A DNA stretch of 64,000 nucleotides from NCBI RefSeq assembly GCF_000716335.1, contig NZ_KL591017.1:35771-99770 (forward strand). The letters run 5' to 3'. This stretch comes from Streptomyces sp. NRRL S-118. GTDB taxonomy: Bacteria > Actinomycetota > Actinomycetes > Streptomycetales > Streptomycetaceae. The notes beneath the pieces were generated by a model that saw only the letters and a program-made list of their open reading frames with translations, ran no database searches and was not told the DNA's origin. Position numbers and translations under genes: made by a program. Positions 37,590 to 45,917 of this stretch are shown in pieces; within the stretch, counting starts at the first letter, position 1, and the number at the start of each line of letters is the position of its first letter.

Positions 37590-40500
37590 ATGTCACCGTT
37601 GCCAGGTGTGCGCCTGTGGGCGCCCTCACTGCTCGGGCCGGCGGCGTCCGGCGTCACGTACGGCGTCGCCGCCGGCGTCCGGGGCGCCGCCGATGTGGCC
37701 GGCCGGCTCCTGGGCATGCCGCAGCGCGGCGTGTGGTGGCGGCCCGGCCGCTGCTACATCGAGGTCCACGGGGTGCACGGCGCCGGCGGTGAGCGGCTCG
37801 CCACACGCGTGGAACAAGCCCTGGAAGGCCACCCCGGCGTGCTGTGGGCCCGCGTGAACGCGCCGTCCGAGCGCGTGGTCGTGGCCGTCGCCGCGCCGCC
37901 GCCCGCCGAGCGGGAGCTCGTCGCCCTGGTCAAGCGCGCGGAGGAGGACCTGGGCGGCCGTCCGGACGAGTTCGACGAGTGGTGCCCCGAGCCGCACCAC
38001 CCGAGCGAGGGCCCCCGGACCGGCCAGTCGGTGCCCGCGCTGGCGGCCGACACGGTCGGCCTCGGCATCACGGCCGTACGGCAGCTCGCGCCCTGGTTCC
38101 GGCTGCCGCCCGAGGCGGCGGCCCTCGTCGGCGCCCTCCAGCACCATCCGCGGCTGCGCCACCTGGTCGCCGACCTCAGCAGCGCCGAGCAGGCCGAGTC
38201 GCTCCTGCCGGTGATCAACGCCCTCACCCAGGGCGTCGCCACCCGCGGCGGCGGGCTCGCCCTCGACGTGCTCGAGCGGGTCGCCCAGTGGCGGGAGGCC
38301 ACGGCGGAGCGCACGGCGTGGGCCGACGCCGAGCCCGACCTCGTCCACGGGCCCGCGGACGCCGGAGCCGAACCGCTCGTCGTGGACCGTGCCGGGCCGA
38401 CGCCCGAGGACTCGGTCGACCGCTACGCCGAGCGCGCCATGGCCGCGGGCCTGGCGGCCGGAGCGCTCACCGCGCCCTTCGCGGGCCTGCGCCGGGGCCT
38501 GGCCGTCGCCCTCGCCTCCGTACCGAAGGCACCGGAGGCCGGCCGCGAGGGCTTCGCCACCAGCCTGGGCCGGGCCCTGGCCCTGCGCGGCGTCGTGACC
38601 ATGGACCGGGGCGCCCTGCGGCGGCTCGGCCAGGTGGACACCGTCGTCCTGGAGGAGGACGCCCTGCGCAGCGACCGCTACGAACCGGTGGACCTGGAGC
38701 TGCTCGCCGGCGCCGACCCGGAGACGACCGCCGGGCGGCTCTTCGCGCTCTTCGACGCGGACGCGCCCCTGCGGACCTCCCGCGACGACCACGGCTGGTC
38801 CCTCGGCCCGCTGGACGAACTGGAGCTCTCCGGACGTACGGGGCGGCAGGCCGACTCCCGGCTGCGGCGCCGGGGCGCCGAGCGGACCCTCGGCCTGGCC
38901 AAGGGGCGCCGGCTCCAGGCGGTCGCCGGCCTCGGGACGCAGACGGCGCCGGGCGCCGAGGCGGTCGCGGCGGCGGCCCGGCGCGCGGGCGCCCGGGTGG
39001 TGCTGGCGACCGACCGGGAGTCGCCGGCGTTCACGTTCGCCGACGCGGTGGTGCCGGCGGGCCGGCGCCTGGTCGCCTCCGTCCGCGGCCTGCAGGCCGA
39101 CGGCGCGGTGGTGCTGCTGGTCTCCGGCAACCGGCGGGCGCTCGGCGCGGCGGACTGCGGTGTCGGGGTGCACCGGGACGGCGAGCCGCCCGCCTGGGGC
39201 GCGCACCTGATCGTCGGCTCCGACCTCGAATCGGCGGGCATCGTCGTGGACGCCGTCGGCGTGGCCGCGCGCGTGGACCGGGACAGCGCCGTGCTCGCCG
39301 CGGGCGGCAGCGGCGTCGGCGCGGTCGCCGCGCTCCAGGCCACGCCCGCGCAGGCGACCGCCCACGGCATGGCCGCCGGGACCACCGCGGCGACCGTCGC
39401 GTTCTGCATGGGCGCCTGGCGCACCAGGCAGCTGCTCGCGCGGCCCCTCGCCCCGCCCGTGACCAGCGTGCCGTGGCACCTGATGCCCACCGAGCGGGTG
39501 CTGGAGCGGCTGCGCACCACCGCCGACGGCCTCACCCCCGAGGAGGCGGCCGGCCGCGGCGCCGCCCGCACGGGCGGCGGCAACGAACCGGCCCGCCTCA
39601 CCCTGCCGTCCGCCTTCGTCGAGGAGCTGGCCAACCCCCTGACGCCCGTCCTCGCCGGTGGCGCCGCCCTCGCCACCGCGGTCGGCTCGCGCACCGATGC
39701 CCTGCTGGTGGCGGCCATCACCGGCACCTCCGCCCTGATCGGCGGCTTCCAGCGGGTACGCACCGAACGGGCCCTCGCCGAGCTGTTCCGCCGCTCCGCC
39801 ATCGGCGCGCGGGTACGCCGCGGGGGGCGCGACCGGCTGGTGACGGCCGGCGACCTGGTCGAGGGCGACGTGATCCTGCTGCGGCCGGAGGACGTCGTAC
39901 CGGCGGACTGCCGGCTGCTGGAGGCGGAGGGCCTGGAGGTGGACGAGTCGTCCCTGACGGGCGAGTCCCTCGCCGTCCACAAGGACCCGGCGCCGGTCGT
40001 CGCCACCCACCTCACCGAACGCCGCTCCATGGTGTACGAGGGCACGACGGTGTCCTCCGGACGTGGGGTGGCGGTCGTGGTCGCCACCGGTTCGAGCACC
40101 GAGGTGGGGCGCAGCCTCGCCACCGCCCGCCAGGCGGCCCCCGAGACCGGCGTGGAGGCACGGCTCGCCTCGCTCACCCGCACCAGCCTGCCCGTCGCGA
40201 TCGGCTCGGCCAGCGCCGTGGCCGCGTCGGGCCTGGTGCACGGGCGGCCGCTCGCCGACAACCTCGCCTCGGCGGTGAACCTGGCCGTCGCCTCCGTACC
40301 GGAAGGGCTGCCGTTCCTGGTGAACGCCGCCCAGCTGGCCGCCGCCCGGAGGCTCGCGGACGTCGGCGCGCTGGTGCGCAATCCGCGCACCATCGAGGCG
40401 CTCGGCCGCGCGGACGTGCTGTGCTTCGACAAGACCGGCACGCTGACGGAGGGCAGGCTCCAGCTGGTGGGGGTCGGCGACGGGGACGGTGTCCTGCCGC

Positions 40501-42014
40501 CCGGCTGGCTGGACGGGCCGGGCAAGGACGTCCTGGCGGCGGCGCTACGGGCCACCCCGCCCGCCCGGCAGGCGGAGCCCATGGCCCACCAGACCGACCG
40601 GGCCGTGACGGCCGGCGCGCGGAGCGCCAAGGTGACCGTCCGGCACGGTGCGGCGCGCTGGCGGCGCCGGGACACGCTGCCGTTCGAGCCGTCGCGGGCC
40701 TATCACGCGACGTCCGGCCAGGCGGCGCACGGGGTGCTGCTCAGCGTGAAGGGCGCGCCCGAGAACGTGCTGGACCGCTGCGCCCGGCACCGCGGCGGAC
40801 CGGACGGCGACACGCCCCTGGACGCGGCGGGCCTGGCACGTCTGAACGCCGAGGCGGAGCAGCTCGCGGGCGCGGGGCGGCGGGTCCTGGCGGTCGCGGA
40901 GCGCCGGATGGACGCGGACGAGGAGCTCACCGACGACAGCGTGCGGGACCTGGTGTTCCTCGGGTTCCTCACGCTGGCCGACCCGGTACGGGCCGGGGCG
41001 GCGCCCGCGACGGCGCGCCTGCGGGAGGCCGGGGTGCACACCGTGATGCTGACCGGGGACCACCCGGCCACCGCGGACGCCATCGCCTCCACCATCAGCG
41101 AGGTCACCGACCCGAAGGTCTGCACGGGCGCGGAACTGGACGAGCTCGACGACGACGCCCTGGACGAGCTGCTGCCGGACGTGGACGTGATCGCCCGGTG
41201 CAGCCCGCACCACAAGGTCCGCATCGTCCAGGCGTACCAGCGGACGGGCCGGGTCGTGGCCATGACCGGTGACGGCGCGAACGACGCGCCCGCCATCCGG
41301 CTCGCCGACATCGGCATCGCCCTGGGGCGGCGCGGCACGCCCGCCGCGACGGCCGCGGCGGACCTGGTCGTCGGCGACGACCGGCTGGAGACCATCGTCT
41401 CGGCGCTGATGGAGGGCCGCGCCATGTGGGCGTCGGTACGGGCCGCGCTCGGCATCCTCATCGGGGGCAACCTCGGCGAGGTCACCTTCAGCGTGCTGAT
41501 CTCCACCCTGACCGGCTCCACGCCGCTCAACGCCCGGCAGATCATGCTGGTCAACCTGCTGACGGACCTGGCGCCGTCGCTCGCCATCGCGGTGCGCCAG
41601 CCGGCGGGCCAGACCGCCGAACGGCTGATGGCGGAGGGCCCGAGCCGCTCGCTCGGCAGCGCCCTGACGAACGAGATGCTGCTGCGCGGCGCCATCACCG
41701 CGACCGGCGCGGGGCTGGCGTGGACCGGTGCGCGGCTGACCGGACGCGGCAGGCGGGCCGGCACGGTCGCCCTCGCCGCGGTGGTCGGGACGCAGCTGGC
41801 CCAGACCCTGGCGACCGGCGGCCTGGACCGGAACGTGCTGGCGGCGAGCCTGGGCTCGGCGGCTGTCCTGGCCGCGGTCATCCAGACGCCCGGAGTGAGC
41901 CAGTTCTTCGGCTGCACGCCACTGGGCCCGGTGGGCTGGGGCATCGCCCTGGGCGCCATCGCCACGGCGACGGTCCTGGGGATGATGCTGTCCCCGCTGG
42001 TACGGGAGCGGTGA
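37590..42014 (+). CDS. Large CtpI-like P-type cation-transporting ATPase
   Basis: 1474 aa from the ATG at 37590 behind GGAGG. The N-terminal ~600 residues hold a possible HMA-like module (YIEVHGVHGAGGERLATRVEQ) and long Ala-rich segments including a degenerate HAD-like stretch (LGLAKGRRLQAVAGLGT). The ATPase core follows: TGES at 790-793, PEGL at 904-907 (ASVPEGLPFLVNAA), phospho-Asp D947 in CFDKTGT, and GDGANDAP from 1227. PEGL with no CPC points away from P1B heavy-metal pumps and towards P2-like/CtpI pumps. The ion is unknown. About twice the usual P-type length. Confidence 0.9.
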   Translation: MSPLPGVRLWAPSLLGPAASGVTYGVAAGVRGAADVAGRLLGMPQRGVWWRPGRCYIEVHGVHGAGGERLATRVEQALEGHPGVLWARVNAPSERVVVAVAAPPPAERELVALVKRAEEDLGGRPDEFDEWCPEPHHPSEGPRTGQSVPALAADTVGLGITAVRQLAPWFRLPPEAAALVGALQHHPRLRHLVADLSSAEQAESLLPVINALTQGVATRGGGLALDVLERVAQWREATAERTAWADAEPDLVHGPADAGAEPLVVDRAGPTPEDSVDRYAERAMAAGLAAGALTAPFAGLRRGLAVALASVPKAPEAGREGFATSLGRALALRGVVTMDRGALRRLGQVDTVVLEEDALRSDRYEPVDLELLAGADPETTAGRLFALFDADAPLRTSRDDHGWSLGPLDELELSGRTGRQADSRLRRRGAERTLGLAKGRRLQAVAGLGTQTAPGAEAVAAAARRAGARVVLATDRESPAFTFADAVVPAGRRLVASVRGLQADGAVVLLVSGNRRALGAADCGVGVHRDGEPPAWGAHLIVGSDLESAGIVVDAVGVAARVDRDSAVLAAGGSGVGAVAALQATPAQATAHGMAAGTTAATVAFCMGAWRTRQLLARPLAPPVTSVPWHLMPTERVLERLRTTADGLTPEEAAGRGAARTGGGNEPARLTLPSAFVEELANPLTPVLAGGAALATAVGSRTDALLVAAITGTSALIGGFQRVRTERALAELFRRSAIGARVRRGGRDRLVTAGDLVEGDVILLRPEDVVPADCRLLEAEGLEVDESSLTGESLAVHKDPAPVVATHLTERRSMVYEGTTVSSGRGVAVVVATGSSTEVGRSLATARQAAPETGVEARLASLTRTSLPVAIGSASAVAASGLVHGRPLADNLASAVNLAVASVPEGLPFLVNAAQLAAARRLADVGALVRNPRTIEALGRADVLCFDKTGTLTEGRLQLVGVGDGDGVLPPGWLDGPGKDVLAAALRATPPARQAEPMAHQTDRAVTAGARSAKVTVRHGAARWRRRDTLPFEPSRAYHATSGQAAHGVLLSVKGAPENVLDRCARHRGGPDGDTPLDAAGLARLNAEAEQLAGAGRRVLAVAERRMDADEELTDDSVRDLVFLGFLTLADPVRAGAAPATARLREAGVHTVMLTGDHPATADAIASTISEVTDPKVCTGAELDELDDDALDELLPDVDVIARCSPHHKVRIVQAYQRTGRVVAMTGDGANDAPAIRLADIGIALGRRGTPAATAAADLVVGDDRLETIVSALMEGRAMWASVRAALGILIGGNLGEVTFSVLISTLTGSTPLNARQIMLVNLLTDLAPSLAIAVRQPAGQTAERLMAEGPSRSLGSALTNEMLLRGAITATGAGLAWTGARLTGRGRRAGTVALAAVVGTQLAQTLATGGLDRNVLAASLGSAAVLAAVIQTPGVSQFFGCTPLGPVGWGIALGAIATATVLGMMLSPLVRER

Positions 42015-42134
42015 GGGGATCCGCAGGGGAGCGGTGAGCGCCTGCCGCAGGAAGGGCGGGCTCCTGCCGCGAGGCGTGGGGGTCCGCCGCGCTGTGGGTG
42101 CGCGCCCCCCCGGTGGCAAGAGCCTCGGCCACTG

Positions 42135-42214
42135 GAGCAGCCGGCGCCCGCGGCGGAAGGGACGAGCCTCAGCCGCGGGACCAGCCGACGCCCGCCGCGC
42201 AAGGGACGAGCCTC
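42135..42214. repeat. 36-bp imperfect direct repeat in the intergenic region after the P-type ATPase gene
   Basis: Copies at 42135-42170 and 42179-42214 match at 32 of 36 positions and share the exact string AAGGGACGAGCCTC. They lie in the ~220-bp gap between the P-type ATPase and DedA genes, which otherwise shows no gene. Confidence 0.7.
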
Positions 42215-42234
42215 CGGGCGGGGTGGGCGCCGCC

Positions 42235-42936
42235 TCAGCGCTTGGCGTGGCGCCCGCGCTGGGCCGGCGGGCGGCCGTCCGACTCGTCCGTCTCCGGCTG
42301 CTCCTGCTGCTGCTTCTTGCCCTGGGAACGGGCCCGCAGGTACTCGATGACGATCGGGACGACCGAGATCAGCACGATCAGCACCAGGATCTTCTCGATG
42401 TGCTGGTGCACGAAGTCGATCTTGCCGAGCGACGCTCCGAGGAGCGTCACCCCGGCGCCCCACAGAACACCACCGATGATGTTGAACGTGATGAACGAGC
42501 GGTAGTTCATCCGGCTCACACCGGCGATGATCGGCGTGAACGTCCGCACGATCGGGACGAAGCGGGCCAGGATCAGCGACTTGGGGCCGTGCTTCTCGAA
42601 GAACTCGTGCGCCTTCTCGACGTTCTCCTGCTTGAACAGCCGGGAGTCCGGGCGCTTGAAGAGCGCGGGGCCGACCTTCCGGCCGAAGAGGTAGCCGACC
42701 TGGTCGCCGATGATCGCGGCGAGCACGACGAGCGTGCACACCAGCCACAGCGGGGTGTCCAGCTTGCCGGTGGTCACCAGCAGGCCGGTGGTGAACAGCA
42801 AGGAGTCACCGGGCAGGAAGAACCCGATGAGGAGGCCGGACTCGGCGAAGACGATGACCAGGACGCCGATCAGACCGAAGGTCTGGATCAGATAGTCCGG
42901 GTCCAGCCAGCTCGGTCCGAGCGCAAGCGTATTCAC
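42235..42936 (-). CDS. DedA-family membrane protein
   Basis: 233 aa from the GTG at 42936 with an AGGAG site. DedA/VTT-domain proteins work in undecaprenyl-phosphate or phospholipid flipping and help maintain the proton motive force. Characteristic segments are FAESGLLIGFFLPGDSLLFTTG, the E-containing GDQVGYLFGRKVGP, and RFVPIVRTFTPIIAGVSRMNYRSF with the conserved arginines. About five membrane helices, then a Gln/basic cytoplasmic tail. Confidence 0.93.
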   Translation of the reverse strand: MNTLALGPSWLDPDYLIQTFGLIGVLVIVFAESGLLIGFFLPGDSLLFTTGLLVTTGKLDTPLWLVCTLVVLAAIIGDQVGYLFGRKVGPALFKRPDSRLFKQENVEKAHEFFEKHGPKSLILARFVPIVRTFTPIIAGVSRMNYRSFITFNIIGGVLWGAGVTLLGASLGKIDFVHQHIEKILVLIVLISVVPIVIEYLRARSQGKKQQQEQPETDESDGRPPAQRGRHAKR

Positions 42937-43021
42937 GGTTCCGGGGCTCCTGGGTCGGTGGGCGGGACGGCTGCCCAAAGCTATCAACGCTTTGTGCGCC
43001 GTCCCGGTTCCACCGCCCCCT

Positions 43022-43051
43022 ACGGCGGCCCGGGAGGCCCGTAGCCGCCGT
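43022..43051. terminator. Hairpin upstream of dedA / after the small membrane-protein gene
   Basis: ACGGCGGC / GCCGCCGT forms a perfect 8-bp stem followed by TTT on the plus strand. It lies 45 bp beyond the stop of the leftward gene at 43096, so it may end that transcript. Confidence 0.4.
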
Positions 43052-43095
43052 TTCGTGCGGTACGCGTGCTCCCCGCGTCGCGTGCGGTACGCGCG

Positions 43096-43365
43096 CTACG
43101 CGGACGCGCCGCGGTACTCCCGGGTGTCGACGATCAGGGTGCCGTCGTGCTGCTCGTAGTGGGAGAGGGCGAGTCCGAGGCCGAAGAACGTGGGTGCCCA
43201 TTCGCCCACGAAGATGCCCCACCGGTCGGCACGGGCCAGGCCGGTACCGGACTCCAGCCTCAGGGACCCGGCCCAGCTGGCCACGGAGAGACCGATGGAC
43301 GCGAAGGCGGCCAGGTACGCGTGCTCGCTGCGTACGCCCATCTCGTGCAACTTCCGGATCACCAT
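43096..43365 (-). CDS. Small membrane protein of unknown function
   Basis: 89 aa from the ATG at 43365, preceded by an excellent AAAGGAG site 6 bp away. Sequence begins MVIRKLHEMGVRSEHAYLAA. There are one or two weak hydrophobic stretches (YLAAFASIGLSVASWAGSL, WAPTFFGLGLALSHY), and it ends in VDTREYRGASA. I recognise the type as a conserved Streptomyces hypothetical but not its function. It lies just downstream of tipA on the same strand. Confidence 0.75.
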   Translation of the reverse strand: MVIRKLHEMGVRSEHAYLAAFASIGLSVASWAGSLRLESGTGLARADRWGIFVGEWAPTFFGLGLALSHYEQHDGTLIVDTREYRGASA

Positions 43366-43483
43366 GGCGACTCCTTTCGATGGCGTATGCGACGAAGTGC
43401 CCAAAACGGACTACCTCATTCCGGTTCCTTGGCCCCGGTGCTCCGGCCCCCGTCCCCACGGCCCCCCCGCTGCCGCGGGGACG

Positions 43484-43915
43484 TCAGCCGTGGCGGGCCG
43501 CGTTGGCGACGATCGCGGCATGGAGGTGGGCCGCCATGCCGGGGCGCATCGCCTCGTAGTGGGCCGTGAAGCGCTCGTCGGAGACGTACATCTCCCCCAG
43601 GCACCGGTGCATCTCGTGACCGCACTCGTAGAACCAGCCGCCGATGTGCAAGCGGTGCTCCTCCGCCAGGTCCATCGCGCGCTCGCCGGTCGGCGGCTCA
43701 CCCTCTGCCATCAGCTCCTGGTAGCGGACGGCCCAGTCCGCGGCCTCCGCCTGCATGCGCTCCCAGTCCGCCTTGGTGTAGCGCGCGGCGCGGCGCTGCG
43801 ACTCGCGGTACGCGTCCGTGTCGCCCCAGCGCTGCTCCACCTCCTCGGTGTACTGCTCCGGGTCGTGGTCGCCGAAGACCTCGAACCTCTCCTCGGGCGT
43901 GAGGTTGATGCCCAT
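43484..43915 (-). other. tipA: TipAS: internally initiated drug-binding form of TipA
   Basis: An in-frame ATG at 43915 would yield a 143-aa protein of only the thiopeptide-binding domain. In S. lividans this short form is made in large excess from the same transcript and sequesters the drug. Here it is inferred from residue-for-residue correspondence with M110. Confidence 0.75.
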
Positions 43916-44242
43916 CTTCCTCGCCTCCATGGCGTGTTCGACGGCCGCGGCCATCTTCTCCAGGTCGGCGATCCGCGCGGTCAGCAACCGGTGCTGGCGC
44001 CGCAGGTGTTCCTGCGGATCCGCGTCGGGATCGTCGAGCAGGGCCGCGACCTCCTCGAGCGGGAAGCCGAGCTCCCGGTAGAACAGGATCTGCTGCAGCC
44101 GTTCGAGGTCGGCGTCGTCGTAACGCCGGTGTCCCGCGTGGCTGCGGCCGCTCGGGGAGAGCAGCCCGATCTCGTCGTAGTGGTGCAGCGTGCGCACCGT
44201 CACTCCGGCGAAGCCGGCGACCTGTCCCACGGAGTAGCTCAT
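43484..44242 (-). CDS. tipA: TipA: MerR-family thiopeptide-sensing autoregulator (TipAL/TipAS)
   Basis: 252 aa from the ATG at 44242 (MSYSVGQVAGFAGVTVRTLHHYDE) behind AGGAGGAGCGGGAAG. Residues 1-75 are the MerR winged helix, ~76-109 the coiled coil, and 110-252 the thiopeptide-binding TipAS domain. TipAS begins at an internal ATG encoding M110 (43915; MGINLTPEERFEVFGD). C207 and C214 (ECGHEMHRCLGEMYVSDERF) are retained; C214 is the residue known to bond covalently to thiostrepton-type antibiotics in S. lividans TipA. TipAL activates its own promoter, which is clearly present upstream. Confidence 0.96.
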   Translation of the reverse strand: MSYSVGQVAGFAGVTVRTLHHYDEIGLLSPSGRSHAGHRRYDDADLERLQQILFYRELGFPLEEVAALLDDPDADPQEHLRRQHRLLTARIADLEKMAAAVEHAMEARKMGINLTPEERFEVFGDHDPEQYTEEVEQRWGDTDAYRESQRRAARYTKADWERMQAEAADWAVRYQELMAEGEPPTGERAMDLAEEHRLHIGGWFYECGHEMHRCLGEMYVSDERFTAHYEAMRPGMAAHLHAAIVANAARHG

Positions 44243-44277
44243 GGCTTCCCGCTCCTCCTGTTGTCGGTACGCATGCC

Positions 44278-44308
44278 AGCCTGGATCCTCACGCCACGTG
44301 AGGTGCAA
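44278..44308 (-). promoter_or_regulatory. tipA promoter with MerR-type operator and 19-bp spacer
   Basis: On the minus strand: -35 TTGCAC (44303-44308), -10 CAGGCT (44278-44283), 19-bp spacer. Within it lies the inverted repeat CCTCACG-TGG-CGTGAGG (44287-44303). Over-long spacers with a palindrome are the hallmark of MerR-activated promoters, and this closely resembles the known tipA promoter. Confidence 0.88.
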
Positions 44309-44418
44309 CCCCAAGGTCGGGTCGCGTTCAGGACCCCGGCCGGCCGGCCCCGCGAGGACGCTGCCCGCCAGGCCACGGGGCTCGCGCTCCGGCCCGGTCG
44401 TCCGCTCGGCAGCAGCCC

Positions 44419-45060
44419 CTACCGCGCGTCCCCGGGGTGCGGCACGCCCGTCGCGTACGGGTTCTCCTCGTCCGGCCCCAGGACCCCGACGAACGGCTCG
44501 CCCTCCCCCGCGAAGGTGTAGGCGCCGCCCTCGATCCGCTCGATCAGACCGCGCGTCCATTCCGCGCCCGCGTCCGCGGAGTGCACCCACAGGTGCATGA
44601 TCTCTCCGATGTGCCCCAGCGTCTGCGGCCCCTCGGCCGGGGTGTAGTGCTCCAGGACACCGGCCTTCCACCGCTCGATGCCCGCCACGCGCTGCTTCAG
44701 CAGTGCCACCGCCTCCTCGCGCGACAGGCAGACGAGGAAGCCGACCGCCGCCGACAGGACGTCCATCTTCTGGTCGTACGAGGTCAGCGACTCGCGCAGC
44801 AGCGCGAAGAACTCCTCGGTGCCCTTCTCGGTGAGCTCGTACTCCGTACGCGGCGGCCCGCCGGCCGTGCTCGGCGCGGTCTCGTACGCGTACAGCAGCC
44901 CTTGCTTGGCCATCTGCTTGAGCGCGTGGTAGATCGAGCCGGGCTTGGCGGTGGACCACTCGTGCGCGCCCCAGTACTCCAGGTCGTTGCGCACCTGGTA
45001 GCCGTGCGCCCGCCCGTGCTGGCGCACGGCCCCGAGGACCAGCAGCCGGATTGCTGACAT
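44419..45060 (-). CDS. PadR-family transcriptional regulator
   Basis: 213 aa. The N-terminal PadR winged helix (SAIRLLVLGAVRQHGRAHGYQV, STAKPGSIYHALKQMAKQGLL, RTEYELTEKGTEEF) is followed by a Vir-type C-terminal helical domain (DVLSAAVGFLVCLSREEAVALL) and a short acidic tail. It lies upstream of tipA, but tipA has its own promoter in the ~175-bp gap. Targets and ligand unknown. Confidence 0.9.
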   Translation of the reverse strand: MSAIRLLVLGAVRQHGRAHGYQVRNDLEYWGAHEWSTAKPGSIYHALKQMAKQGLLYAYETAPSTAGGPPRTEYELTEKGTEEFFALLRESLTSYDQKMDVLSAAVGFLVCLSREEAVALLKQRVAGIERWKAGVLEHYTPAEGPQTLGHIGEIMHLWVHSADAGAEWTRGLIERIEGGAYTFAGEGEPFVGVLGPDEENPYATGVPHPGDAR

Positions 45061-45153
45061 CGCCTGTGCCTCCTCGTCGATTCCGACCAGGCTACGCAGG
45101 CGCCCGCCCCGCGCAGCGCGCGGTGACGGGCACGGGCGGCGGGACGAGCGGCG

Positions 45154-45699
45154 TCAGGGCGACTGCTCCCCCTCCATCGCCACCAGCTCGAAGGACGTCT
45201 TCCCGTCCAGCGACTCCCTGATGACGTCCGCGTGCCCGGCGTGCCGAGCCATCTCCTGCACCAGATGCATCGCCATCCAGCGCATCGACACCCGGCCGTC
45301 CTTGGGGAACCAGGGCGCTTCGGGCAAGGGGAAGGTGTCGTCCAGGCTGGGCACAGACCGCAGGAACTCCTCGGTCTCCTTCGTCACCCCGTCCCAGAAG
45401 GCGAGCACGTCGCCGACCGACTCCTCGTCGGTCAGCCGGAAGCCCTCCGCCCAGGTCTCCCGGCTCCGCTGCCGCTCGTTGGGCCGCTGCTGGGCCAGCC
45501 GCAGCCAGTTCAGCTCCACCTCGGCGACGTGCTTGAGCAGCCCGGACAGCGACAGCTCGCTGGCGCTCGGCCGCGACGCCGCCTGCTCCTCCGTCAGCCC
45601 GAGGACCGAGCGGCGCAGGCTGCCGCGCTGCGCCTCGATGAAGGACAGCAGCGCGCCCCGCTCATCGCCGTGTGCCTCCGCGGGTACGAGAGTGACCAT
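45154..45699 (-). CDS. DinB-family (DUF664) metal-dependent enzyme
   Basis: 181 aa from the ATG at 45699 (MVTLVPAEAHGDERGALLSF). Four-helix DinB fold with the family metal-site histidines suggested in SLSGLLKHVAEVELNW and HLVQEMARHAGHADVIRESL. Relatives include mycothiol- or bacillithiol-dependent transferases; in actinobacteria mycothiol is the usual thiol, but the substrate cannot be read from sequence. Possibly an operon with padR downstream. Confidence 0.88.
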   Translation of the reverse strand: MVTLVPAEAHGDERGALLSFIEAQRGSLRRSVLGLTEEQAASRPSASELSLSGLLKHVAEVELNWLRLAQQRPNERQRSRETWAEGFRLTDEESVGDVLAFWDGVTKETEEFLRSVPSLDDTFPLPEAPWFPKDGRVSMRWMAMHLVQEMARHAGHADVIRESLDGKTSFELVAMEGEQSP

Positions 45700-45872
45700 G
45701 ACCGTCCGCCTTTCAGGGGGGTTCCTGCGCCGTTCCGACACCACACACGCTACGGACCCTTGCGGTCAGATCCTGTCCTCAATCACCGGCCCCGGCAGGG
45801 GAATCGGAGAGAAGTCGAGGAAAGGCAGGAAGGACCGGAAGGACAGGGAGAATCCGGGTACCCCGGACGGAG

Positions 45873-45908
45873 CTCCGGGGACTCCGGGAACTCCGGGAAC
45901 TCCGGGGA
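45873..45908. repeat. Four-copy 9-bp tandem repeat just after the aldehyde dehydrogenase gene
   Basis: CTCCGGGGA, CTCCGGGAA, CTCCGGGAA, CTCCGGGGA in perfect 9-bp register, starting 9 bp beyond the stop. It follows a purine-rich stretch (45810-45855). The gap 45745-45917 holds no gene I can support. Confidence 0.85.
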
Positions 45909-45917
45909 CCAGGGCGA

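Noticed and set aside
37626..40241. Very long minus-strand open frame opposite the P-type ATPase gene.
   Set aside because: A mirror frame of high-GC coding DNA; composition is Arg/Gly/Ala-rich without any domain, while the plus strand shows all P-type motifs.
43054..43097. 17-bp near-identical direct repeat (CGTGCGGTACGCG core) upstream of dedA.
   Set aside because: Short, GC-rich and partly in the coding end of the small membrane-protein gene; no functional interpretation.
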